From positions 22,710,001-22,774,000 of the forward strand of contig OY292276.1 in assembly GCA_958496175.1 (NCBI GenBank): a stretch of 64,000 nucleotides of DNA. Direction: 5' to 3'. The number at the start of each line of letters is the position of its first letter. The first letter of the stretch is position 1. The translations under genes were made by a program, and so were the position numbers. The notes beneath the pieces are model-generated. The model did not search any database and was not told the origin of the DNA. It saw only the letters and a program-made list of their open reading frames with translations. This document shows, one piece after another, positions 49,601 through 60,070 of the stretch. This DNA comes from Sisyra terminalis. Taxonomy: Eukaryota; Arthropoda; Insecta; Neuroptera; Sisyridae.

Positions 49601-52429
49601 GGAAACTATTAAACAAATACGATGCGTGTGTTCTCTATTCTACCTTACATCATAAAAGCGATTTCAGGATAATTCCCATTTTCGAGCTACAGTTCGAGTT
49701 GGAAACGTGAGCGAGGGATGGTACGAGATAGGGTAAACGGTAGGCGATTCTTATCGAGTGAAAATTATTCGATTTAAAGGGATATATCCCTTTCGCTGTT
49801 TGGCGTTGTAGAAATTGTAGAAAAAAATACGTTTTCGTAGTTGGAATGAATAGTTTTATTGAGTAGTTGTTTAATGTTTTGGCTTACAGTAAAACAATGT
49901 TTACAAATATCAAGCGACGTTTGTCTTAAATTTGGTATTGACTTTTCTGTATGGCTGTAAGTATGGTTAATCTATTTTATTTTTCAATCAATTCTAATAA
50001 GTATCACATAATCTGTTGCGAAGTTTTCATTCAAGGCCGATATATTTACGAATTTAATAGAAACCAAAATAAAAAATAAGATATTGCCAGATTAGGTATA
50101 ACGTCGCTAGAAGCTCCTTGAGCTTGATTAACCCAGAAAAAATCGGAAATTAGAACTTTTGAAGTATTAAAGTTGTCAATTTTTTAACAAAATTGGTAGT
50201 TTTATAGTTTTTCTTCTTAGAGACCTCTACCATATGAAGCAACTTTTTATAAGCTTATTCCACAACCACTACTTTTGGACGAATTGCAGAAATATATAAG
50301 TATTGCATTTCCGGGAAAATGTTTTCCAGTTCACAAATATGTGAGGCAGAGGTCTTCACCCTTCTTGAGGCTATTCTGCAAACTTTATAATTGTAAATTA
50401 TACATTTAAAAAATGTAAAAAGCTTCATCATTTTTTACCACGGTGATAAAACGATAGACTCATGTAAAATGATCTGTGGGTACTAGAATACCTGCGGGTA
50501 TAGGGTTAAAACCTTCTGATGGAAGGGGTGAATAGAACAAATGAGAGAAAAGAATTTAAATAAATTAGATCAAAAGTAAAGTTAAAATGATTGGTCCCAG
50601 CTTTCTCATACGCATACGATATGTAATTTCAAGTTATTTATAATTACAAATTTTGAAAGTTATCTCTATATACCTATAAAATGATTTTAAATTTCAAATT
50701 CATCAAAAAATATTTACGAGTGTTTCAAATGTTAAATATGTATACATTTTTTAAAACAGGTAGCTAAAGCTACAATAAATAATCTGGCAACAACTTTGTT
50801 CCTTGTAATGGACACTTGACTACGGATTAAACAGTAGGTATTAATATATGAAGTTCACTATTTGATAACTAAAAATTATGAACACACCAATAAAAAAGCT
50901 GTTCAAAAACAGAAGAATTGTTTTTAGCAATTCAGGGATATCAAATTAAAATATGATCTATGAAGTTTGCGCAACATATAAACTACAACCAAAATAAAAG
51001 CAAAATAATGATTATATTTACCAATGATGGACAACAACTATGAACTTTATGTTTTCAAGTTGAATTTCTATTGATAATAAATTTTGCTGAACTGAATATG
51101 ATAGGTGAGTCCCTATTTTTATAGTATAACTAAAAATCAATAGCAAGTATCTGCTAGCATACTTCTTTACTCTCTTGTCTATAATATGTTTCTATAACCT
51201 ATTGGAAAATAAAACCATATAAACTGATCAGATTATAACGAAGTGGTGACAATTTTAAAAAATGCATTTTTGTTATGTTATTAGGTTTTTTAAGGTTATA
51301 AAATATATTTGCTGGTTTGGATTGAATGTAACTTCTAATTTACATCATAAGTTATTATAGAAATTAAATTTTTATGACCAATTTTATGAGAGTTTTTCTA
51401 GGAAAAATAATGTAATTAATACAAAACCGTGAATAGAAGTTAAAAATTGAAAACTATATAATAATATAGGGGTATATTCTTTCATCTCGGGAATCATTCA
51501 TTAACGATTTTCAAACTCTCCGTCAATTCAGTTCGTTTCATGATTGACATAAAATTATCCAGTTTTTTCATCATTTATCTACTGTAACATATTTATTCGA
51601 TTAATCGAACAGAAAATAATTAATAAACGAGGAAAAAATACATAATAGCTGAAAAACCTCTTAGTTATTCAATTAAATATCCTTTTGATACTGATATTTC
51701 ATCATTTTCATCAACATACAACAAAGAAACACATACATATAGTTCGAGACCGTATCACATAATACAAAATGAAGAGAAAAATAATGAATTATTTATTTTC
51801 CATAATGAGGTTTGTCATTATTTTAGTTTTCTTCTCCAATTTGTGTACTCATTAATATAATTGAAAATACCGAGCAGCAATTGTAAAAAGGTAGAGAGAA
51901 ATCAATGTTTCATCTTTTTGCATCAAATAAACGATATTCACGTGAATCAATTTTCACGCGAAAAACATAGTCAATGTCTCAAAGATTCAACAGTGATTTT
52001 CATTAAAAGCTCACGATGACACAGTTTCGGAAGTTTCTGAAATAATAGTTATATAAGGAATGTTTATTGATACATTTATCAAAAACTTAACAGTAATTAG
52101 TTTCTCTAACTGTTGTTTGAGAAATGGAAAAAAAGAACTAGAGAGGAAAATTGACGAAAATTGGTTTTAGCACTGATTAAATGGAAAAGTTTTCTTTACT
52201 ATGTCACCCAAATAAATATAAAAAATACCATATTTTTGTTCTATTTTTTATTGATTTTCAATATTCGATCGCAATTATATTACATGATAAAGATTATAAG
52301 TTGAAAAAACAATGAATAAATGCAGAAAATATGCATGTAAAGACTCTAAATTCGATCTTACAATTAGGAAAAGATGAAACACTTTTAATTCATAATGCAA
52401 TTTTTGTAGAACTTCAAACTCGCAATTTT
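46691..52429. other. AT-rich non-coding DNA
   Basis: No supported gene and no member of the repeat families seen elsewhere. The segments 47380-47520 and 49660-49800 are less AT-biased unique DNA. Frames at 48262-48498, 48897-49088 and 49004-49198 are short, overlapping or low-complexity. Confidence 0.4.
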
Positions 52430-53171
52430 ACACAAAGCGTCAAAATCAAAGGGATCCGCGATTGTTAATCAAAGAAAATTAAAAATTCCTGCAAGCACCT
52501 ATTTGGACAGTGAGACGAATGATCCAAAATTGTTATTTAAAAAGAAAAAAATTGCAAAAAAAACGCAATTGTTGTGACGACATAAAGTAATGCGAATGGA
52601 GTTTGATAAGAAATATATCTATTGAAAGGAGGAATGAGAAGAAGTATTTTTTCCGACGAAAAAAAAAGAATATGAATGATCCTGATGGGGTTCAATATTA
52701 TTTTCACGGAAAAAAAGAGATCTATTTAAGCCGTCGCCACACAGCAAAAAGTTCCGGTATGGTATGGGCTGCTATATCTAAATATGGTGCAATCAATTTG
52801 GTAGTGTTGGAAGGCAAGCCGATGTCAATGAAGTTAGTATAGATCTATAGAAAAATTGGAAAAAAATCAATTTTGATGAGATGTTCTCGGGATATCTTGA
52901 ATTTTTAAACAGAAAAAACAATTCATATCGAAAAACGTCTGGAAAAATGAATTCAAAAATTTAATATAACAGTTTTATGGATTGGCCAACCTTGTCTCCA
53001 AATCTTAATACTATAGGCAACGTGTGGGGTTGGCTTTTAGGGAAGATTTATGCAGAAGGACGACAATTTGAAAACAGAAAAGAGCTTATTGGTATTAAAG
53101 AGGTTTTCGAGGCAATACTAATCACTTTTTTGGAAAATTTATATTTAACTATGCCAAATATGGTAGACTAA
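52430..53171 (+). pseudogene. Tc1/mariner-superfamily (Tc3-like) transposase pseudogene
   Basis: Fragments in several frames follow the order of a Tc1/Tc3-type transposase. They are an HTH end (about 52497, APIWTVRRMIQN), a linker (52540-52600, LKRKKIAKKTQLL and RHKVMRMEFDKK), the first catalytic region (52668-52770, NDPDGVQYYFHGKKEIYLSR and GMVWAAISKYGAIN) and the final block (52977-53060, DWPTLSPNLNTIGNVWGWL). In intact relatives the first catalytic Asp lies in a SDEKxF motif, but here the corresponding stretch reads FFRRKKKNM. The QDNA-type second-Asp block is not recognisable. The third acidic residue in the expected LNPIENVW motif is replaced by Gly (LNTIGNVW). Stops and frameshifts confirm inactivity. 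Terminal inverted repeats were not found. Confidence 0.85.
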
Positions 53172-53244
53172 GGTAGGCCATATTGAAAAGAGGTGAATAC
53201 AAAAGATTACAAAAATGTAAAAATAAATAAGAACCTAATGGTTC

Positions 53245-53385
53245 CCAAATGGTCAAGGAAACCGCTCTAAAACTGGTAGGTGTTCGGTTCGAATCTCGTA
53301 TCGCGCATATTTGATTTTACTTACCTTGTAATCGCTAAAAACTTGAATAGTTATAAAGCGACGGTAAATAATAATTATAAAAATA
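53245..53385 (+). repeat. tRNA-derived SINE copy, plus strand
   Basis: The head reads ATGGTCAAGGAAACCGCTCT, AAAACTGGTAGGTG and TTCGGTTCGAATCTCGTATC, with a good box B (GGTTCGAATCTC). The tail reads TAATCGCTAAAAACTTGAAT and AGTTATAAAGCGACGGTAAA, followed by TAATAATTATAA. The linker is short. It lies about 75 bp downstream of the transposase relic. Confidence 0.8.
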
Positions 53386-56261
53386 ATTGCAAATTTTAAG
53401 ACTATCCCATTGAGAAAATTAAATTAACCACCAAATGACCAATTACCATAATCCGAAAAACAAAAAACCAATCCTTGCTCCTTTGTAGTCCCTTCTCTCG
53501 GCGTTTAATGGAGAACCAAACATTAAAGAGTCTTAGGAAAAACATTTGAGAGACTGGTAAAACTTTATTCAATTCCACGAAATTAAAAGTATGGTGGCTA
53601 TGTGGCTATAATCAAATGGTCGAAGGAAATTCTAAGGTAATATCTTGATTATTTAGTACTTGGGTATCTTAGGAGCATATTTATAACACTAATACCAATT
53701 CTCCTACTCCAAAAACAATGGACACTGGGCATTCAACTACATATCTTAAAAATCCACAATAGTCATTATCCTGCATCATCTATTTCATAATAATCGGAAA
53801 AAAAACGAAGTAAAATAAAAGTTTTTATAGAAAGAAATTATCTCGTGATTTGGAAATCAAGAGACTTTTTAACACAAGCTCTTATTCTCCTTTTATCCTA
53901 ACTCCATAATTTTCGCCTATGAAAAACAGTCGATACAGATTTTGGATTTCCAAAGTTGCTATTACGTAAAAAAAATAGACTTTAGCAATGGTATTAAAAA
54001 AAAGTCTGTAATTCAATTTACCAAGTCTTAACTAAAAAAGTCGCAACAAACTAACCCAGAAGCTTCATTGAAGTTATCATCTATTCAAATTATCATTTAT
54101 AGTCGTTAAATATCAAAATAAAGTTTCCATGCATAATTGAGTGAACGAAAATCACAAAACTTAACATATCGGAATTCTATTCTAAACGAATAAAAGAGAA
54201 TATGTAACAACTATTCTCGGGCAACTTGAATAGACGCAAGTATTGTTGCCACTTGCCTTCGAAGAAGTTACCTACGAGCACACCTACCCCAAATAATTCA
54301 TTGTCGCCCTCCATTCACTGTTCAGTTCTGTGAAAGTTTCGAAAACTATTCATATTCCAAGTCATCAAACACGAACAGAGACAAGAAAACCGAATCGCAA
54401 TACAAGCCAAAGTGAGATGGATAAATAAAGAAAAATGAAATTTTCATCTCGCCGTTTCAACATTTCAAAGGACGTAGCACGTCGTGAACTAAACTCCAAT
54501 CCGGTTCTGTGTGCTAAACTCTCTTTCGCCCCTCATCCATTTATTATGTGTGGGCCAAAGTTCAATCTCTCTATGGAAAACATGCAACGAATACTATTGT
54601 ACGAAGGATTTCATCCGAATTTAAATTAAATAATTATTTACCGAAAACAGATTGAGACTATTCATGTACCTATAGTTTCGTGGCGTTGATATTTGAATGT
54701 CAACGCTCTGAAACCTGGAACCTTGTTTAGTTTCATTAATAGTTAAAATCCCCGACAAAAAAAGTCTTAAATCTCGACTAATTGAAACTGATCTGTTAAC
54801 ATTTAGCTGCTTAATATTTGCAATGAGGAGATTAAACAGACAAAGCTGTAAGCAATCTATTGATTAATCTATGGTTTGCACTTCGATCGAAATGCATAGA
54901 AACAGATTACATATGAGAGTCTGTTTATCGAACTAAATTCTCCCCTGATCCCAACCCTACTGCGCTTATCTAATAGTTGAGTTTATTTCTGATTTACTTA
55001 TGCTAGTACCCCAACAGGCCAAGAGACAAACAGTCAAACAGTTGTCGACATAGTCAACGTTTGTTATATATTAAATTAGTTGAACGCGAAAGGCCACAAA
55101 GATACAGCGAGGAAGTTGGCAAAGAAGATTTGCTTATAGAGTATAGACAATGGCCCCATTGACAATTGTATGACTTGAGGCTTTCAACGACAACACATGC
55201 AGTAAACCACCCCTTTCAACCACTAGGTTATTTCGTATGTCGTTGCATCGTGTTCTCTCCATCCACATTATTAACTCATGCATATCGTAATTTGGTAATT
55301 CGCTAGTTCTCTACTATTAATATTGCAGCCTTCCGACATTAATGCACAAATGTGGAGTGTTCACGACTTAATTGATAAGCTGCTTCTTATCAGCTCTAAA
55401 AATTATTTGTCTTTTGAGTGGAGTCTTGTCATTAAGATTACTACCCGTTTCCTTTGATCAAGTTTTCAATTTAATCAAGATTACCATTTTCCTTTTTATT
55501 TTGTTTAAACTTTCCTTCCTTAAAAAATAACTAAGATTTACCTAAATAATTCAGTAAAAAAATCATAGACCAGTAAAAATCGTGATATAATTTACTAATT
55601 CTGTCAGCAGAGTTTCAAGGCGTACAAAAAGTATGACATACGTTTGCCAGCTTTATCACCTAACAAACGTTTTTTCTTTGATCTTTCTATCTGGAATTTT
55701 AACAGAAAAGTTCTTTTTAAGTTTCTATTTATCAGAACGGTAAAGATCATCGATATTTTTTTTACGAAATGGACACTTAAGTTGTCGTTTTTAAGCTAAA
55801 GATTTAATGATAGAAAACTTACACACAATATAGAAATTGCAAAAAAGAAGATAAAAAAAAACAGAAAAGGGGGGCAGAAAAGGATCAAGTGCACCGAAAA
55901 GAAAATGGTAACCCAATTTCGGTTCATTGCTTACACTTTGTTATGAGAGTCACTTTATGATTACAACTATTCCTTCTACCGACGCAGGAGTATAAATAAA
56001 AAAAAAGCTTAGTTGATCTCATTTTATTAAAATGAACTATATAGTAATTTACACAACGATTGTCTATCGTGTTATTTGCAAAAAAGTGGTAAATAATTCA
56101 AGTAAAAGAATTGGTAAGGGATTTGGTGATTTTCACCAAATTTCGAATTTAGGTAGAAAAAATTTTGTAGTATTTGTGTGACTAGATTTTACCAATATAG
56201 TGGTCCCCAGAAAAAACTTATTTTAGACGAATTATAAAGATAATTTATAATTTTTAAATGA
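53386..56261. other. AT-rich non-coding DNA
   Basis: No supported gene. A 64-codon plus frame at 54435-54629 has a more balanced composition but no recognisable motif or splice context. A purine-rich tract lies at 55843-55907. Confidence 0.4.
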
Positions 56262-56357
56262 GGGAATGGTTTTTATAGGCCCTACCGTTATTGAATCCAG
56301 TCTGTTATTGATTAATATAGAGCAAAAAGTTTGGGCCCTAACAGTATCATTGTAACG

Positions 56358-56576
56358 TCAATATAATACTTCTCTGTAAAGTGTTATTTGCTGTCTGGCA
56401 CTGTCGAAATGAACTACTTTTATCTCTGCATTGTACTTATAGGAATAATTTTCACCAAAGTCAATATGAATGATGTTATGATGTTCACAAGTTTCAATAC
56501 AGGAAAACCCGGTAAATGTAAGGATTAAATAAGCAAAGAAATAAAAAAAGTCAAGTTCGACTAGTTTTAAACCCAT
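56358..56576 (-). CDS. Short secreted-looking frame, hypothetical
   Basis: The frame has 72 codons from ATG at 56576 to TGA at 56358. Residues 8-25 (LDFFYFFAYLILTFTGFS) look like a signal peptide, followed by CIETCEHHN and then FGENYSYKYNAEIKVVHF. The Cys-x3-Cys pair followed by a Y-x-YKYNAE strand loosely recalls the start of the N-terminal domain of large lipid-transfer proteins (vitellogenin/apolipophorin type), which have thousands of residues. Only the very start would be present. A weak donor (GAA|GTATTA) lies near the end. The inference is weak, and a chance frame or unrelated small protein is equally possible. The frame lies between inverted GAGGGAATGG words at 56262 and 56594. Confidence 0.22.
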   Translation of the reverse strand: MGLKLVELDFFYFFAYLILTFTGFSCIETCEHHNIIHIDFGENYSYKYNAEIKVVHFDSARQQITLYREVLY

Positions 56577-57142
56577 TACCTCATATCGCCATTCCCTCGT
56601 TTCAATTTAAAGTGAGGGAATGACGAATTCCAAAAGAAATTTCAAACTCAAAAGATTTTTGAAAATCTATTGTGTTCTTTATCGATTAGTTAAATTCACA
56701 AACATTTTTTTTGAAAAATTTTTGATTTGGAAGGTCAAAAATGTTCAAATCTCAAGTTTGGAACTTAGTAAAAGAATGATTTTTAGGGTACTATTTACTT
56801 ATTATTCTAGAGATATTCTTATGATTCAAAAACTATAACCAACTCCATTAGCCCAAGTAATGCTCGTTTGAGGGAAAAAAATACTATCATAGGTAGCTTA
56901 GGTTTTTGTTAAAACTGAAAAGACAAAAATTTAAATTTTTCGTGAAAATTACTCAATTTTAGCCTTTTTTCATTCAATTTTTCGTAACTTTCTAGAAAAG
57001 ATTCACCTTATTTTCTCATAGAGTGATTTGAAATGTTCCTTGAAAATTGAAGTTGATTTTAAAAACGGCAAAAGCTCAATAAATTCTTAAAAAAAATAAT
57101 TCTCGCTTAGTTGTTTATTTCGAAAAAAACTTTGATTTGAGT
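56577..57142. other. Non-coding DNA with a small hairpin
   Basis: A hairpin with CATTCCCTC at 56589 pairing with GAGGGAATG at 56613 lies just upstream of the minus-strand frame. GAGGGAATGG also occurs at 56262. Otherwise nothing is recognised. The plus frame at 56620-56838 is AT-driven. Confidence 0.4.
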
Positions 57143-57358
57143 CAGTGGCGTAGTGTGCAACTTTGCCGCCCGGGACCGACCGCAAATTTGCCGGTCCGTA
57201 TATTCATCACTAGCCAAGAAAAATGGTAAAAAGTCAAATACCTTCAAATTCCTTAATTATTTAAAAATGTACTTTTCGTGTTGTTTTCAAAGCAAAATCT
57301 TCTATGGAATTATCAATGTCAATACGCCGCCCTCTTTACCCATCACGCTACGTTACTG
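57143..57358. mobile_element. Small hAT-like non-autonomous element
   Basis: The left end CAGTGGCGTAGTGTGCAACT and the right end in reverse complement, CAGTAACGTAGCGTGATGGG, match in about 12 of the first 16 positions and fit the CAGTGGCGTAGCGTG terminus common in hAT elements. The left subterminal region GCCGCCCGGGACCGACCG and right GCCGCCCTC are GC-rich compared with the flanks. Flanking 8-mers ATTTGAGT and CCTTGAAT agree at 5 of 8 positions, consistent with a decayed target duplication. The element is 216 bp and non-coding. Confidence 0.65.
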
Positions 57359-58619
57359 CCTTGAATGAACTCTAATATTGAATGTCAATGAAATAACGTA
57401 ATTTTTTCACGGAAAGCACTGAATCAAATATCAATTCGGTTCAATTCCCTTAATTTCGGTATTCTGGGAAGCAAAATTTTAAAAGCTTTTAAGGGCCAAA
57501 TTGTTTTTGTATACACTCACACAAAAATGTTTGGAAAAAAAACTGCGCTATTTTCCATATTGGAATCGATAATAAATTAGGTGGAGTCAGAATTCATATT
57601 ATTATATTGTTGTATTATATCACACGACAACGATAATTTAATATCAATTACGTGAACGATAGAATAGTTACAATAATAGACAGTTCGGAGGAAAGAAGGA
57701 TGAGAATGGAGAATTTCAACACCATTGATATGGGATATAACATTATCAAAGAGTAAATGGAATTGAATCATGTTTGAATTTAATTCAATGTATTTAAATT
57801 CACAAAAGTAAATGCAAAATTGAATTGGAATTTTTCTTTAAATCGAGGTTAGTGAAAAAAATTGAAAAAAAAAATAATGAAATAACAAGAAATAAGAGTG
57901 TCACGCACTGTAGCGTATACGAATATGGTATTTTCGCATATAACTATTTCAGGCTGTTTATGATCGAGGAGGATTGTTGACGGGGTTGAAAATTGGAAGG
58001 TGGTTAGTTGTGGACGGAATGAAACTGCTATGGTTGTATAATAATAATAATAATACGACTAATAACAATATTCACCTGTGTGTTGGTGTTTGGCGTCGAT
58101 CACGAGAAAGCGCGAGGGTTGTTTAGAGCGTGACGGTGTCGTTATTGTTATTGTATGGTGGTTGTCCTCTCGGCCTCGTCCCTTAGAGTTCTCAAAAGAG
58201 GGTTACAAGTGGCATATAGCTCCAAGGCACGCGACAAATCCAAAACCATATTTGTGAAACAACTTTTCCAGCGCGTTTGAACACAGAAACTGTGATTTTC
58301 AGGTGAAAAATGAATACTTGTGACTCTTAACTTTTGCCAACTTTATACACCTAATTTAAAAAAAAAAGTGTGTGTACTTATGTACCCGCGTGAGAAGTTA
58401 CACTTCATTGGTATAGGTAAAAATATATTTTTAATCTACTGCCGTAGCCTCTTCCGGTAGTACCTGAACTAGCACACCACATAAGATTTGTGATTACTAA
58501 AATATGGTACAATTTTAAACACAAATAACTTTTAATATCAAAATACATAATAGGAAACGTAGGTATTGCCGCAAAGCCAAGAACAAAGAATATAAAGATT
58601 TAAATACACTCATGTTAGT
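57359..58619. other. Non-coding; unique GC-elevated stretch 57950-58270
   Basis: No gene is supported. 57950-58270 is clearly richer in G+C than its surroundings, with an interrupted (TAA)n microsatellite at 58038-58054. On the minus strand a donor-like ACACAG|GTGAAT lies near 58080, but stops interrupt all frames. It could be an untranslated exon or a regulatory segment, and nothing in the sequence decides this. Confidence 0.35.
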
Positions 58620-58775
58620 GGAATACAAACATAACAATTATTGGCTCAAATTTGAACTACACTGTCATTAGTTTCAACTGTCATTTCGATTTAATTCAAT
58701 TGCTAATTTTAGTCATTTGTCTGTTGTGTCAGTGTTGGGCAGTGAATATTTCACGGAATTTAACTGGGTTTCAAA
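58620..58775 (+). repeat. Dispersed repeat fragment, copy 3
   Basis: TTGGCTCAAATTTGAACTAC, CAACTGTCATTTCGATTTAA and TTCAATTGCTAATTTTAGTC, then GTGTCAGTGTTGGGCAGTGA and ATATT, match 59262-59410 and the 10290-10380 and 42478-42560 segments of the foldback family. Only this internal block is present. Confidence 0.65.
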
Positions 58776-59261
58776 TAAAATATTAAATTGGCTATGTATA
58801 CATAAATACTATATGTTTACATATTTGGTTATTTATACAAAATGTATATTACATATTATTAACCGTTTAACCGAAGTAACAGATTGGATCACATGCCGAA
58901 AAATACTCATCAAAAACCTTTACCATACAGAAGTAGATGGTTGCCATAAAATAACATGCATAGATATGTATAAATAACTCTAAACAGAGATGTCCTAAAA
59001 ATTATATTTATACAATAGTGATTGTATATTTTATTTACCCATTTATATCTATGTATTGAAAATGATTTTTATTTCAAATATAGAAAAATATAATGTATCA
59101 ATCGACTTTAATTACATTATTTTAAGTATTACACTGGATAAATTCCATAAAATAGCATTCTTTAAACTGCATTTAAATTCTCATTATAATAATAATAGGC
59201 AAACGTAAGTAATATGTATGCATACATTTCGGCAAAGGTAGATAAATATTGTCAACACATA

Positions 59262-59410
59262 CGTGTGAGTGAAATACAATCATTGTTTCAAATTTGAACT
59301 GAATGATTGTCGCTATGGTTACAACAGTCATTTTGATTTCATTCAATCAATTACCAATTTTTACCATTTGTCAGTTGCGTCAGTATTGGGCGGTGAATAT
59401 TTTAGATATG
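59262..59410 (+). repeat. Dispersed repeat fragment, copy 4
   Basis: GTGAGTGAAATACAATCATT, TCAAATTTGAACTGAATG, CAGTCATTTTGATTTCATTC and GCGTCAGTATTGGGCGGTGA are colinear with copy 3 about 640 bp upstream in the same orientation. This suggests a local duplication or two adjacent insertions. Confidence 0.65.
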
Positions 59411-59799
59411 TATTAATACATATCTATATTACTAGATATGTATTAATATGGATATTGTTTAGACCGTAAAATTCGAAAATATTTAGTTCAACGATCTTCT
59501 CCATGCTCTAAAGGTTCTAACCGTTTTGACTATTCGCTAGCTACAACTTCGTATCTGCTTCGGGATTGTATGGGATGATTTAGTCCTCTCCTCTCGAGTA
59601 CCCCGATAAACGAAAAACATATGCCAACATATGCGAGTGCTGGCTTAACTTGATCGATGCGATAGAGTGTTTTAGCCGTCTTACTACTATGCATATCGCT
59701 CTCAAAAATCGACCAGATTTTACCCGCTTGAACCGTTCTTTCTCACTAACCGTTTGCGAGCAACTTCATACTGTTACTTTAATTAAAGCGTTTTTTTAA
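59411..59799. other. Non-coding DNA
   Basis: There is a short tandem duplication of AGATATGTATTAATA near 59403 and 59434. The rest is unique and no gene is seen. Confidence 0.4.
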
Positions 59800-59900
59800 C
59801 AATTCACTATAATTAATGGATAATAATATATGTCTTATGAGACTCAATTTCTTCTTTATTACGACGCGTTTCAACAGTTTTTGACTGTTATCATCAGGTA
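59800..59900 (-). ncRNA. Hammerhead-ribozyme-like motif and 3' tail of a Penelope-like element
   Basis: On the minus strand, TTATTAC-CTGATGA-T-AACAGT-CAAAA-ACTGTT-GAAA-CGCG-TC-GTAATAA has the parts of a type I hammerhead. Stem I (TTATTAC with GTAATAA) is 7/7 complementary. The conserved CUGAUGA is present. Stem II (AACAGT with ACTGTT) is 6/6 complementary with a CAAAA loop. GAAA, a minimal stem III and a UC cleavage site follow. One extra T sits between CUGAUGA and stem II, which departs from the canonical core and may reduce activity. Hammerhead motifs are known from Penelope-like elements. The core spans about 59856-59904. The tail to 59800 is shared with 46570-46640. Confidence 0.55.
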
Positions 59901-59904
59901 ATAA

Positions 59905-60070
59905 TTATTTTGTCATTTGTAAACAAATTTCATGTAGGTTATTTGTTTTATACTGTTTGTCGTTAAGGATGTTATTTGGATCTAGTTTGTGTGCTTTGTA
60001 TATTGCATATTCTTCTAGGGTGTTCATATGTGATCCTTTCTTGCTAATTAATAACCACTCTAATTTTTTT
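59905..60070 (-). pseudogene. Penelope-like element ORF, C-terminal remnant
   Basis: The minus-strand frame ends with a TAA at 59905-59907. Its last residues read LEWLLISKKGSHMNTLEEYA, then IYKAHKLDPNNILNDKQ. In Penelope-like retroelements the region following the GIY-YIG endonuclease ends with a similar MNTLEExxIYK...NILND pattern. The catalytic GIY-YIG residues and the reverse transcriptase are absent, so the copy is 5'-truncated (boundary near a run of A/T at 60062-60070). It is followed directly by the hammerhead-like motif and tail, the order expected at an element's 3' end. The identification is from motif memory, without a database search. Confidence 0.6.
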
